Source: Kofleriaceae bacterium
Lineage (GTDB): Bacteria; Myxococcota_A; Polyangia; Haliangiales; Haliangiaceae
NCBI GenBank assembly: GCA_018058095.1
Contig: JAGPCO010000003.1
Span: 32,199-96,198 of the forward strand
DNA: 64,000 bases
Direction of reading: 5' to 3'
Part shown: piece by piece, positions 38,435 through 48,421 of the stretch
Position numbering within the stretch: the first letter of the stretch is position 1
How the letters are laid out: each line of letters starts with the position of its first letter
The notes under the pieces: model-generated
Database searches by the model: none
Told to the model about the DNA's origin: nothing
The model's input: only the letters and a program-made list of their open reading frames with translations
Program-made: the position numbers and the translations under genes

Positions 38435-40048
38435 TCAACCAGCCGGCCCGGTGGGCGAGGCGGGGGTGGATCCTGCGGAGGTCGGCGGCGCGGGCGCGGG
38501 CGCCGCGATCCGCGGCAGCGCCGGCGCCGGCGGCGCGTCGAGCACGCGGTAGCTGGCGGCTTCGAGCAGGTCGTCGCCGCTGACGCGGTCGCGCCCGGCC
38601 AGGTCGGCCACGGTGCGCGCCACCTTGAGGATGCGATCGATGGCGCGGGCCGACAGGCCGTGCCGGGCCCGGTACAGCCCGGCCAGCACCTCCTCCTCGC
38701 GCGGGCCGAGCGCGCAGTGCTGGCGCACCAGCGCGCCGCTCATCTCGGCGTTGCAGCGGGCCGGCGTGCCGGCCAGGCGAGCCCGCTGTCGGTCGCGTGC
38801 GGCCTCGACCCGGGCCCGGATCGCCGCCGAGCCCTCGCCGCCGTCGGCCCGGCGCAGGTCGATCAGCTCCACCGGTGGCACGTACAGGTGGAGGTCGAGC
38901 CGGTCGGCGATGGGGCCCGACAGGCGGGCCCGGTAGCGCTCGACCGCGCCCGGGCTACACGTGCACTGGCGCCGACCCGAGCCGAGCCAGCCGCACGGGC
39001 ACGGGTTGGACGAGGCCACCAGCAGGAACGAGGCCGGGATACGCAGGCGACCACCGACGCGGGCGATGCTGACGAAGCGGTCCTCGAGCGGCTGCCGCAG
39101 CGACTCGAGGGCGGCGCGCGGGAACTCGGCCAGCTCGTCGAGGAACAACACGCCGTTGTGGGCCAGCGAGATCTCGCCCGGGCGCGGGCTGGCGCCGCCG
39201 CCGAGCAGCGCGGCCACGCTGATGGTGTGGTGCGGGGCGCGGAACGGCCGGGCCGACACCAGGCCGTCGCACAACCCGGCCGCCGACACGATGAGCGTGG
39301 TCTCGAGCGCCTCGTCGGCGCTCATCGACGGCAGGATGGTCGGGACCCGGCGCGCCAGCATGGTCTTGCCGATGCCGGGCGGGCCGATCATCGCCACGTT
39401 GTGGCCGCCGGCGACGGCGATCTCCAGCGCCGCCCGCGCGCACTCCTGGCCGCGCACCTCGGCAAAGTCGACCGCGCCGCTGGTGGCGGCCGCGCCGGGG
39501 CGCGTGCGCCCGCGCCCGTCGGCTGGCGGCAGCGCCGCCTCGCCGCGCAGCGCGGCGATCACCTCGGCCACGTGGGCGACGGCATACGTCTCGATGCCGT
39601 CGACGACCGCGACCTCGGCCGCGTTGACCGCCGGCACCACCACACCGCGGTGCCCGGCCCGGCGCGCCGCCAGCGTCGCCGCCAGCGCGCCGCGTACGCC
39701 CCGCACCGAGCCATCGAGCCCGAGCTCACCCAGCCACACCAGCCCGGCCAGCCCGTCGAGACGGGCCAGCTCCTCGGCCACCAGCAAGCCGACCGCGATG
39801 GGCAGGTCGAACCCGGTGCCGGCCTTGCGCAGGTCGGCCGGGGCCAGGTTGACCGAGACCCGGCTCGGCGGCAGCTCCTGCCCGGCCGCCTCCAGCGCCG
39901 ACCGCACGCGTACGCCGCCCTCGCGCACCGACGGCGCCGGCAGCCCGACCACGTGGTAGCCGGGCAACCCGCCCTGCACACACACCTCGACGTCGACCAG
40001 CGCCGCGTCGACCCCCACCAGCGTGGCCGAGACCAGTTGAGCGAGCAT
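38435..40048 (-). CDS. comM: YifB/ComM family Mg-chelatase-like ATPase
   Basis: Protein of 537 residues, start MLAQLVSATLVGVDA. The N-terminal Lon-like fold has GLPGYHVVGLP and SVREGGVRVRSAL, with SRVSVNLAPADLRKAG. The AAA+ core shows Walker A MIGPPGIGKTMLARRVP, RPFRAPHHTIS, Walker B GVLFLDELAEFP and ASSNPCPCG with a Cys cluster before RYRARLSGPIADRLDLH. The C-terminus is the Mg-chelatase C-domain (LSARAIDRILKVARTVADL). ComM is a hexameric helicase that promotes branch migration during natural transformation. An extra Pro/Ala tail of about 30 residues is specific to this protein. Confidence 0.93.
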   Translation of the reverse strand: MLAQLVSATLVGVDAALVDVEVCVQGGLPGYHVVGLPAPSVREGGVRVRSALEAAGQELPPSRVSVNLAPADLRKAGTGFDLPIAVGLLVAEELARLDGLAGLVWLGELGLDGSVRGVRGALAATLAARRAGHRGVVVPAVNAAEVAVVDGIETYAVAHVAEVIAALRGEAALPPADGRGRTRPGAAATSGAVDFAEVRGQECARAALEIAVAGGHNVAMIGPPGIGKTMLARRVPTILPSMSADEALETTLIVSAAGLCDGLVSARPFRAPHHTISVAALLGGGASPRPGEISLAHNGVLFLDELAEFPRAALESLRQPLEDRFVSIARVGGRLRIPASFLLVASSNPCPCGWLGSGRRQCTCSPGAVERYRARLSGPIADRLDLHLYVPPVELIDLRRADGGEGSAAIRARVEAARDRQRARLAGTPARCNAEMSGALVRQHCALGPREEEVLAGLYRARHGLSARAIDRILKVARTVADLAGRDRVSGDDLLEAASYRVLDAPPAPALPRIAAPAPAPPTSAGSTPASPTGPAG

Positions 40049-40192
40049 ACCCACGAGCTCAGCAAGCCGCGCGCCAGCACAGGCGCCGCCGCAACCCCGC
40101 GCCACGCCGTGGCCGCGCGCGCCGCGCCGTCCGCCCTCCGTCCGCGCCGTCCGCCCGCCGCCGCGCGGTGGCCGGGGCGCGGACAGTCGAGC

Positions 40193-40966
40193 CTAGAAGT
40201 CCGGAGACTCCAGCGCGTGAAGTGCAACACCATGCCTCGTCTCGAAGGTCTCGAGCAGAAAGGTCGCCATGGCACCGGCGAGGTTGACCGCGAGCTGTGC
40301 GTGCCGTGGTGCCGGCGCCACGGGATTCGCCCCTTGGCCATGGGCGTCACCCAGGCTGTTCCGCACCGACGCGAAGCCCTCGATCACGCTGGCGCAACCG
40401 GTGAGGATCTGCTTGAAGACCTGTTGATCGTGGTCGGAGGCTCCCAGCTTGAGCGTCCTGGCCGCCTGGCGATACAACTTGTTCAGATCCTGGCCGGCGT
40501 CGTATGTGATGGCCTGCGCGTCGAGGATGAGCTTACACACCGACTCCACCAGCGCCCGCGCCGAGGTGATCGCGCCATCCGGGTCGCCCTGAACACGGTC
40601 GAGCGTCTTCTTCCAGTGCCGCCGCACGTGTTCTGCATCGAGCTTGGCCAGCGCTTCGCTGGCCACCTCCTGCGCCGGTGATGCGAACCCGGCCTCCGCG
40701 GCATCGATTAGCGGCCGCATCGCATCCCACAGGAACGAGCGTCGCTCCCTGTATGTGCCGAGCTTCGGCTGGATGTAAGCCCAGAACTGCTCGATGTCAC
40801 GGCAGGCGACGACGAAGTCCGGCAGCAACGGCCGTGTCGCCGGGTCGGCCATGAAACGAGATCGAAGGCGCGAGTAGGCAAGCCCGTCCTTGTCATTCGT
40901 CGTCGCCGCGGCGATCAGCACCGCCTGCAGCATCTCGGCGTCGACGAGGGTCGGGTTGACGGTCAT
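40193..40966 (-). CDS. Abortive-infection C-terminal domain protein
   Basis: Protein of 257 residues starting MTVNPTLVDAEML; the ATG overlaps the brxHI stop as ATGA, which decides against an in-frame ATG at 40984. Residues 125-250 match the Abi_C domain (PF14355 type): GDPDGAITSARALVESVCK, DLNKLYRQAARTLKL, FKQILTGCASVIEGFASVRN and LGDAHGQG...PRHAQLAVNLAG. The N-terminal half is helical and unknown to me. The family is linked to phage abortive infection, with no known catalytic mechanism that I can point to. As last gene of the BREX operon, it is probably an accessory effector. Confidence 0.82.
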   Translation of the reverse strand: MTVNPTLVDAEMLQAVLIAAATTNDKDGLAYSRLRSRFMADPATRPLLPDFVVACRDIEQFWAYIQPKLGTYRERRSFLWDAMRPLIDAAEAGFASPAQEVASEALAKLDAEHVRRHWKKTLDRVQGDPDGAITSARALVESVCKLILDAQAITYDAGQDLNKLYRQAARTLKLGASDHDQQVFKQILTGCASVIEGFASVRNSLGDAHGQGANPVAPAPRHAQLAVNLAGAMATFLLETFETRHGVALHALESPDF

Positions 40967-43694
40967 GGGCTCGCCTCGCGCCATCCGGGCACCCGCGTCA
41001 GCGCGGCGTGCAGATCGAGCAGGACCTCGGCGTCGAGGGCCGCGTAGTCGAGCTGGGCAGAGGTAAGCGGCCGCCGAGTCCAGTCCGACTTCTGCTGCGA
41101 CTTGTCGAGCCGGAGGCCGAGCTCACGCCTGCTGGCGGCAGCGAGGCTGTGTCCCTCGGGTTGCCGGCCGCGAACGCGCCGTGACACCACCACCGTGTCG
41201 ACCACACCCAGGATCGAAATGCCAAGCTGGCTGAACACCTCACGCTCGAAGGTGGCGTTGTGGATGACCTTGGTCACCGCGGTGGTCTCGAGCACCGCGG
41301 CCAACGGCCCGAGGTCGACGATCGACCGCGCGTCGATGATGACCGTGTACTCTGGCACACCAATCTGGACCAGGCACAGCTCGTGGTCTCCCAGCGTGGT
41401 CTCGACGTCGAGGGCGATCAACGGCCGCGTGTGCAGGTCTGCGCACAGCGCACGCAGCTCGGCCTCGTCGCTGACCAGCCGCACCTCGCGGGTGGGGCGG
41501 GCGAAGGGCAGCTCCTCGACACGCCCGGCCGGAAGCTCCGCGACCACTCGCTGGAGTAGTCCGTGCGGCGACGCCTCGCTCCACTGCCGGGATGCCGACA
41601 GATAGGCGCGGGTACCGGCCAGTTCGAGCAACGACGAGCCGATCATCTCCAGCTGGTAGCGTTCGGGCAGCGCTGCCTGGAACTTGCTCAGGCGGTATGG
41701 GGGCACCTGCGCGATGACACGCTGCCAGAATGGCAGGTCGACCCAGCAAGCGGGACTGGCCAGCCGTGCCACCGCCTCGCGCACGGCGGACTCCGAGACT
41801 TGGTCCCCCTCGAAGCGGAGACGGAAGCTGTCGGCCACGATCTTCCAGCCGGTCAGGACGGAGAGCGCGTGCTTGAGCGTCTGGTTGATCGCACCGCCGG
41901 CGAAGGTCCACCACCGCCACGACTGCTGATCGCCCTGGAGCGCGGCCCCATCAGGCCCAAGTAGGCCGGCAAAGTCATCGCGGTACTGCGCGAGCGCGAC
42001 CGCAGCGGGCTCCGACAGATACCCGTAGGCGGGTTCCTCGATCAACACCCGCTTGATGCGCTGGCACACCGCGTAGCTCAGCGACTTCGGCGCGAACCCA
42101 CCCCAGGCCGGCTTCTTTCCGCGCGGGGCCGGGACAGCCGTGACGATGCGTTGCCGGTGGTCGATGGCCTGCACCAGCCACGCGCGCCCGCCAAGGAGGA
42201 AGCTGGTCATCGCCTCGACCAGGCCGTCGACGAAGGCCTGGTCGAGCGAGCCGATGTCGGCCCCACCCGTCGTCATCACCCGGTAGAACTGCGGGCTCGA
42301 GAACACCGCGTACAGCTCGAGGAAGTTCTTCTTGCCGTAGCTGCGCTCGGCGTTCTCTCCCATCGACAGTACGCCGCTGGCTTCGAACAGGTAGTCGGTC
42401 GCCACCATGTGGTCGACGACGCCGTCGAACTCGGCGCGCGAGATCCCGGCCAGGTCGGGCAGCCGCACCAGCTTGCGCCACGCCTCGTCCCGCGCCACGC
42501 CGCCCGCCTCGAGGGTGAAGGCCAGCAGCTGGTGCACGAACACGGCCCAGCATCGGCTCTGCGGCGGGATGGACTCGACGAACCCCTCGCGCGCCAGCTC
42601 CACCAGCGCGACCGCCTGGACGACCGCACCGACGGTGTCGCAGAAGAACGTGGTGTTCGGGTTCTTTCCCTCACGCCGACCGGTGCGGCCCATCCGCTGC
42701 AGAAACGACGACACCGTGGCCGGAGCGTTGGCCTGAAATACCAAGTCGAGATCGCCGACGTCAATGCCCAGCTCGAGGGTCGACGTACACACGATCGACG
42801 CGCTGCCTCCACCGTGAAACTTCTCCTCGGCCAGTCGCCGCTCGCTCAGCGACACCGAGCTGTGGTGGACGAACACGTCGGTGCCGCGGTCGCGCATGCG
42901 TTCGGCGATCGCCTCCGTCAGCGCTCGGCTCTCACAGAAGAACAGGCTCTTCTTGCCGGCGGCGATACCCGCCGCCTGACCAGCGAGCAGGAACGGGTCG
43001 GCCTCCAGCACGACGGCGAGGTCACGTGCACGGGGCACCTTGGGCGGGTCAACCACCTCGCCGCTTCGCTTCGACGTGCCGCGCAGCCAGTCGAGGATCG
43101 CCGCCGGGTTGCCGACGGTGGCCGACAGGCCGACCCGCTGCACGTCGTGTCGGCTGTGCTCGGCGATTCGCTCGATGACGCTGAGCATGTGGGCGCCACG
43201 GTCGGTGCCGGCCAGCGCGTGGACCTCGTCGACCACCACGACCCGCAGGTCGGCGAACAGTCGTGGCACGGGCACCTTGCCCGACGCCAGCATCACCTCG
43301 AGCGACTCGGGCGTCGTCATCAACAGCTCGGCCGGGTCGGCCAGGAACGCCCTGCGCTCGGGCGCGGTGACGTCGCCGTGCCACAGGAAGCGACGCAACC
43401 CGACCATCTCGGTGTACAGCCCCAGGCGATCGGCCTGGTTGTTGAGGAGTGCCTTGATCGGCGCCAGGTAGATCGCACCGACACCCGCCGGCTGGTGCTC
43501 GACCAGTATCGACAGGGTCGGGAACATCGCCGCCTCGGTCTTGCCACCGGCGGTGGGCGCCAGCACGACCACGTTCTTTCCATCGAGGATGGCAGTGCCA
43601 GCCAGCTCCTGGACCGGGCGCAACGAAGTGAACCCGAGCCGACCCGCGATGCCGTCTTGGAGCCGCGGCGCGAACCGCGCGAACACCGAGCGGG

Positions 43695-43698
<4 letters not shown>
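40963..43698 (-). CDS. brxHI: BrxHI: Lhr-like DEAD/DEAH helicase fused to a DEDD 3'-5' exonuclease domain
   Basis: Protein of 911 residues, GTG start overlapping the brxD stop. The SF2 helicase core has LAPTAGGKTEAAMFP (motif I), VVVVDEVHALAG (II), LSATVGNP (III) and QRMGRTGRREG (VI). Residues 730-905 form an RNase D-like exonuclease: LIALDVETT (Exo I), VIHNATFEREVF (Exo II) and LDYAALDAEVLLDL (Exo III, Tyr variant). BrxHI is the helicase of BREX types 2 and 6; the exonuclease tail would let one protein unwind and degrade. It is next to last in the operon. Confidence 0.88.
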
Positions 43699-45050
<1,352 letters not shown>

Positions 45051-45089
45051 GGACAGGCTCCGTGACGGTGGTTGTGGTCGTGCATGGCC

Positions 45090-47993
45090 TCAGCTTCGCT
45101 CCGGGTCACCGCGGACGTAACACTTGGTCCCGGTCGTCACCTCGACGCGGATGCCGAAGGGTGCCTGCACGCGGTAGGTGTCGAGGTCGCGGCTGAAGGC
45201 GCGGAACTGGCGAGGACCGCCGAGGAGGCGGGTCGCCTCCTCCTCGTTGATCGAGCCGTGATCGGCCAGGTGGCGGAACACCTCGCGCACACCCGGCGGC
45301 AGCGCGTCGAGCCAGGCCGCAGGCACCGGTGGGCGCGCCACGGCGGGCGCGACCCCAGCCTGCGCAGCGGCCGGCACCACCGGCCGGGCCCGCAGGATGA
45401 CCTGGAAGCGCTCACTGGTGACCGCCGGCGTGACCTCGGTGACCTGGCTGGCCGGCCGCACCCGCACCGCGGCCCGGGTCTCGACGTCGCCGGTCAGGCG
45501 GAAGAACACGGCGAACTCGGTGCCGACGGTGGCCACCACCCCGGCCCCGGTCCGCCGGGCGTGGTGCACGTCGCACAGCTCGACCTGCACGTCGGCCTCG
45601 TCGGCGCTCTCGAGCGCCAGCTCGACCTCGGCGCTGCTGCCATAGACGAGGTTGGTCTGTCGGGTCGGCTGCACCACAGCCACCAGGCTGTGCATCCCGG
45701 CCACCGCCAGGCCGCCGCGCGCCTCGACCTGGTACGACACCTTCTCCCCGCCGGCCGCGTGCCGGTGCCGAACGGTGACGACCGGGATCACACGCTCCTG
45801 CAGGCTGTTGCCACCGTGGACGAAGTCCTTGGCACGCGCGCCCCGGTCGAACGGCGCGATGCCCTCGGGGAACGCGGCGTGAAACTCGGCGCCCTCGTAG
45901 TCGAGCTCGCTGGCGCTGACGCAGACCTCGCCGGCCTGCTCGCGCCGGTGGTGGGTCAGGACGTGCCGCCGCTGTGGGTCGGTCTGCTTGCCGTGTCGCA
46001 ACGCATCGCGCGTGACTTCGTCGTGCAGCAGGAAGCCATGGTCGGCGGTGAACACGAACCGCTTCACGCCGGCCGCGTACAGCACGCCCCACGCCGCCCG
46101 CAGGAGCTGCAGCTCGCGCTCGAACACGGCCAGCCCCACGCCCTTCTCGCCTGCCTTGTCGATGCCTTCGCAGTGCACCACCACGGCCCGGGCGCGGGCC
46201 AGCGCCTTGCGCAGGCTGGTCGCGTCGCGCTGACCGACCTCCTCGAGCGACAGCCGGGGGCAGGCGTCGCCGCCGAGCCGGTCGTGGATCGCGCGTCGGC
46301 GGTCATCGGGTCCGTCGACCCGCAGCTCACCGGCCCGGAAGCCCAGGATCTTGTCGCCCTTGTAGTCGACGGTGAGCTTGCCGGCACGAACCACCGGCGC
46401 CAGCGCGTTCATCCCGACCTCGGTGATGGTGGGCAGCTCGGCCAGCCGCGCGCTGACCGTGACGTCGGCGGTCCGGGTCTCGCGCAGGCCTTCGGCGAGC
46501 TGCACCCCCATCTCGAACCGCAAGGCGTCGACCATGAAGTACGCGGTCAGGTCCTCGGCCACCGCCGGCACCACCACCTCATCGAACAGCGTGCGCTGCT
46601 GCAGCGCGGCCGGCGGCAGGAACCCCTCTCGCCGGCACAGCAGGTTGAACCCACGTGCGACCTCGTCGGCCCAGCCCCGGTACACGCCGCGCAGCTGGTC
46701 GAGCCGCGCCCGCAACAGCGACGCCTCCGGCAGGTCCAGCTGCGGCAGCTCCTCGCGCGCCTGCTCGAGCTGGCGGTGAGCGCGGTCGACCAGGTAGCCG
46801 TCGGCGGCGTAGCGCGCGACCGCGTCTGCCAGGCTGGTGCAGCCGGTGAGCAGGCCACCATGGGCCAGCACCTGGCAGCCGAGCTGGGCCGCGCGCTCGA
46901 CCAGGTTCCAGGCGATCCGCCGACGCAGGTCGTACGCGGTCCAGAAGCTCTTGCCCGAGGTCCGCGCCAGCGCGAGCTCCCGGGCGCGCTGGAACCGGGC
47001 ACCCAGCAGCGCGTCGAGGGCGGCCGCCATGACCTTGGTATCCTCGAACTGGAACGTGTCGATCTTGCCGAGGTCGTCGGCGGTGGCCTGCGCGACCTCG
47101 GTCGGCAGCAGCGGCTCCATGTCGACGGCGATGCGGGCGTAGTGGCGGTCGTGGCCGCGGCGGAGGTGGGTCGCGAGCTTCTGGCAGGTGGCGACCACCG
47201 GCTTGGCCAGGTGCTGGAGTGGGAGCAGCCACGCGTCGGTGGGAGGGCGTCGCAGGTCGTGCACGAACTCGACCGCCAGCACCCAGCGGGCCAGGGCGGT
47301 GGCGACGTCGTCGGCGACCTCGGCCGTGGAGCTGGCCCGCCCTGTCGGCTCGTCCTCGGCCTCCTCCAGCAGCCGGCGTCGATCGTCGTCGGTGATCCCG
47401 AGCAGCACTTCGGCCCGCCGCCACACGGCGCGGCTGACCTCGGGGCGGCCGAGCTTCTGCGCCAGCGGGCCACGCCCGGCCATGTCGTCGAACAGCGCCT
47501 CGGCCGAGTGCAGGCTCAGGTCGGGGCCATCGTTGGCCGCCGCCGGATCGTCCGGCCGCGCCAGCCAGGCGTCAGCGCCCTCGAGCGTCAGGCCCGCCTG
47601 GGCCAGGAACGCGTCGATGGCGGTCGGCGTGGCCCGGCCGTGGGCCGCCTCCCGCACCAGGGTAGCCAGCGAGCGCCGGTGCCGGCGCCCGGCCCGGTAC
47701 AGCTCGAACAGCGGGGTGTCGGCGATGCTGTCCTCGGTGTGCCCTGGCACGTGCAGGACCATGGGCGTCATGGTCACGCCGTCCTGTAGATCCTCGAGTG
47801 CGAGCATGGTCTCGAGGTAGCTGCCGCGAAACGTGCGCATCAGGACTGACCCGGTTGGCCCGGCCTTGGCCAGCGCGTCGGCGAACGTCACGAAGCTGCC
47901 CTCCTTGTCGAGCCACACCACGACCCCGTGTTGCCGCGCCAGCTCCCGTAGCTCGGCGGTCAGGCTGGCCGACACCAGGCCGACGGCGGTCAT
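45090..47993 (-). CDS. pglZ: PglZ: BREX alkaline-phosphatase-superfamily protein
   Basis: Protein of 967 residues. The PglZ core lies in residues 500-720: AYFMVDALRFEMG with the metal-binding Asp, LPTITEVGMNALAP with the nucleophile-region Thr, and RFVFTADHGFLLH with the DHG metal ligands. The N-terminal 480 residues are helical. The last 65 or so residues (from VFRHLADHG, through LLGGPRQFRAF and PFGIRVEV) form a small module that is also at the C-terminus of the giant protein at 52476-58742. PglZ is a core component of all BREX types. ATG overlaps the previous stop. Confidence 0.93.
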   Translation of the reverse strand: MTAVGLVSASLTAELRELARQHGVVVWLDKEGSFVTFADALAKAGPTGSVLMRTFRGSYLETMLALEDLQDGVTMTPMVLHVPGHTEDSIADTPLFELYRAGRRHRRSLATLVREAAHGRATPTAIDAFLAQAGLTLEGADAWLARPDDPAAANDGPDLSLHSAEALFDDMAGRGPLAQKLGRPEVSRAVWRRAEVLLGITDDDRRRLLEEAEDEPTGRASSTAEVADDVATALARWVLAVEFVHDLRRPPTDAWLLPLQHLAKPVVATCQKLATHLRRGHDRHYARIAVDMEPLLPTEVAQATADDLGKIDTFQFEDTKVMAAALDALLGARFQRARELALARTSGKSFWTAYDLRRRIAWNLVERAAQLGCQVLAHGGLLTGCTSLADAVARYAADGYLVDRAHRQLEQAREELPQLDLPEASLLRARLDQLRGVYRGWADEVARGFNLLCRREGFLPPAALQQRTLFDEVVVPAVAEDLTAYFMVDALRFEMGVQLAEGLRETRTADVTVSARLAELPTITEVGMNALAPVVRAGKLTVDYKGDKILGFRAGELRVDGPDDRRRAIHDRLGGDACPRLSLEEVGQRDATSLRKALARARAVVVHCEGIDKAGEKGVGLAVFERELQLLRAAWGVLYAAGVKRFVFTADHGFLLHDEVTRDALRHGKQTDPQRRHVLTHHRREQAGEVCVSASELDYEGAEFHAAFPEGIAPFDRGARAKDFVHGGNSLQERVIPVVTVRHRHAAGGEKVSYQVEARGGLAVAGMHSLVAVVQPTRQTNLVYGSSAEVELALESADEADVQVELCDVHHARRTGAGVVATVGTEFAVFFRLTGDVETRAAVRVRPASQVTEVTPAVTSERFQVILRARPVVPAAAQAGVAPAVARPPVPAAWLDALPPGVREVFRHLADHGSINEEEATRLLGGPRQFRAFSRDLDTYRVQAPFGIRVEVTTGTKCYVRGDPERS

Positions 47994-48421
47994 GTCGAGC
48001 CCCCTGCGTCGTCGGCACCGGTCAGGCGCGGCACCCGCTCGGCGGCGTCGCGTTCGCGCGTGAGCTCCTCCTGCAGCTCGGCCTCGGTCGGCAGGTGCAG
48101 CTGGTAGGTGGTCTGATCGGCCGCCGATTCACCAGACGCTGTCTGGTGAATCTGGCCGAGCGCCGAACCCATAGGAAAGGCTAGGCAAAACCGGCGCATC
48201 GAGCGCACGTTCTGGACCCCGAAGCCACGGCCGTAGCTGGCCCTGAGCCGGGCCGACAGTCGGGTGATGACCTCGCCGTATCCGGCCCGTGCCTGGCCGG
48301 CCTGCTCGACCTCGACGATCCAGTAGGCCTGGACCATCGCGGTGTTCACCGTACGCGCGAGCTGGCCCTGGGCCTGGTCCAGGATCTCAGCGACGCGCTG
48401 GTACAGGCCGTCGTCGCTCAC
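47990..48421 (-). CDS. DUF1016 N-terminal domain protein, internally deleted YhcG-like nuclease
   Basis: Protein of 143 residues, GTG start overlapping the pglX stop (GTGA). Residues 1-95 match the DUF1016 N-terminal domain: YQRVAEILDQAQGQLARTVN, MVQAYWIVEVEQAG, YGEVITRLSARLRASYGRGF and NVRSMRRFCLAFPMG. After a short linker comes YQLHLPTEAELQEELTRERD, which resembles the extreme C-terminus of full-length members (about 350 residues). The PD-(D/E)xK nuclease core between them is absent, so this is an N- plus C-terminal chimera created by internal deletion. It remains in frame and coupled to its neighbours, so it is probably expressed. Confidence 0.75.
   Translation of the reverse strand: MSDDGLYQRVAEILDQAQGQLARTVNTAMVQAYWIVEVEQAGQARAGYGEVITRLSARLRASYGRGFGVQNVRSMRRFCLAFPMGSALGQIHQTASGESAADQTTYQLHLPTEAELQEELTRERDAAERVPRLTGADDAGGST

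Noticed and set aside
45072-47789. A 905-codon plus-strand frame across the pglZ region
   Set aside because: Antisense of pglZ; rich in His/Gln/Arg with no recognisable domain.
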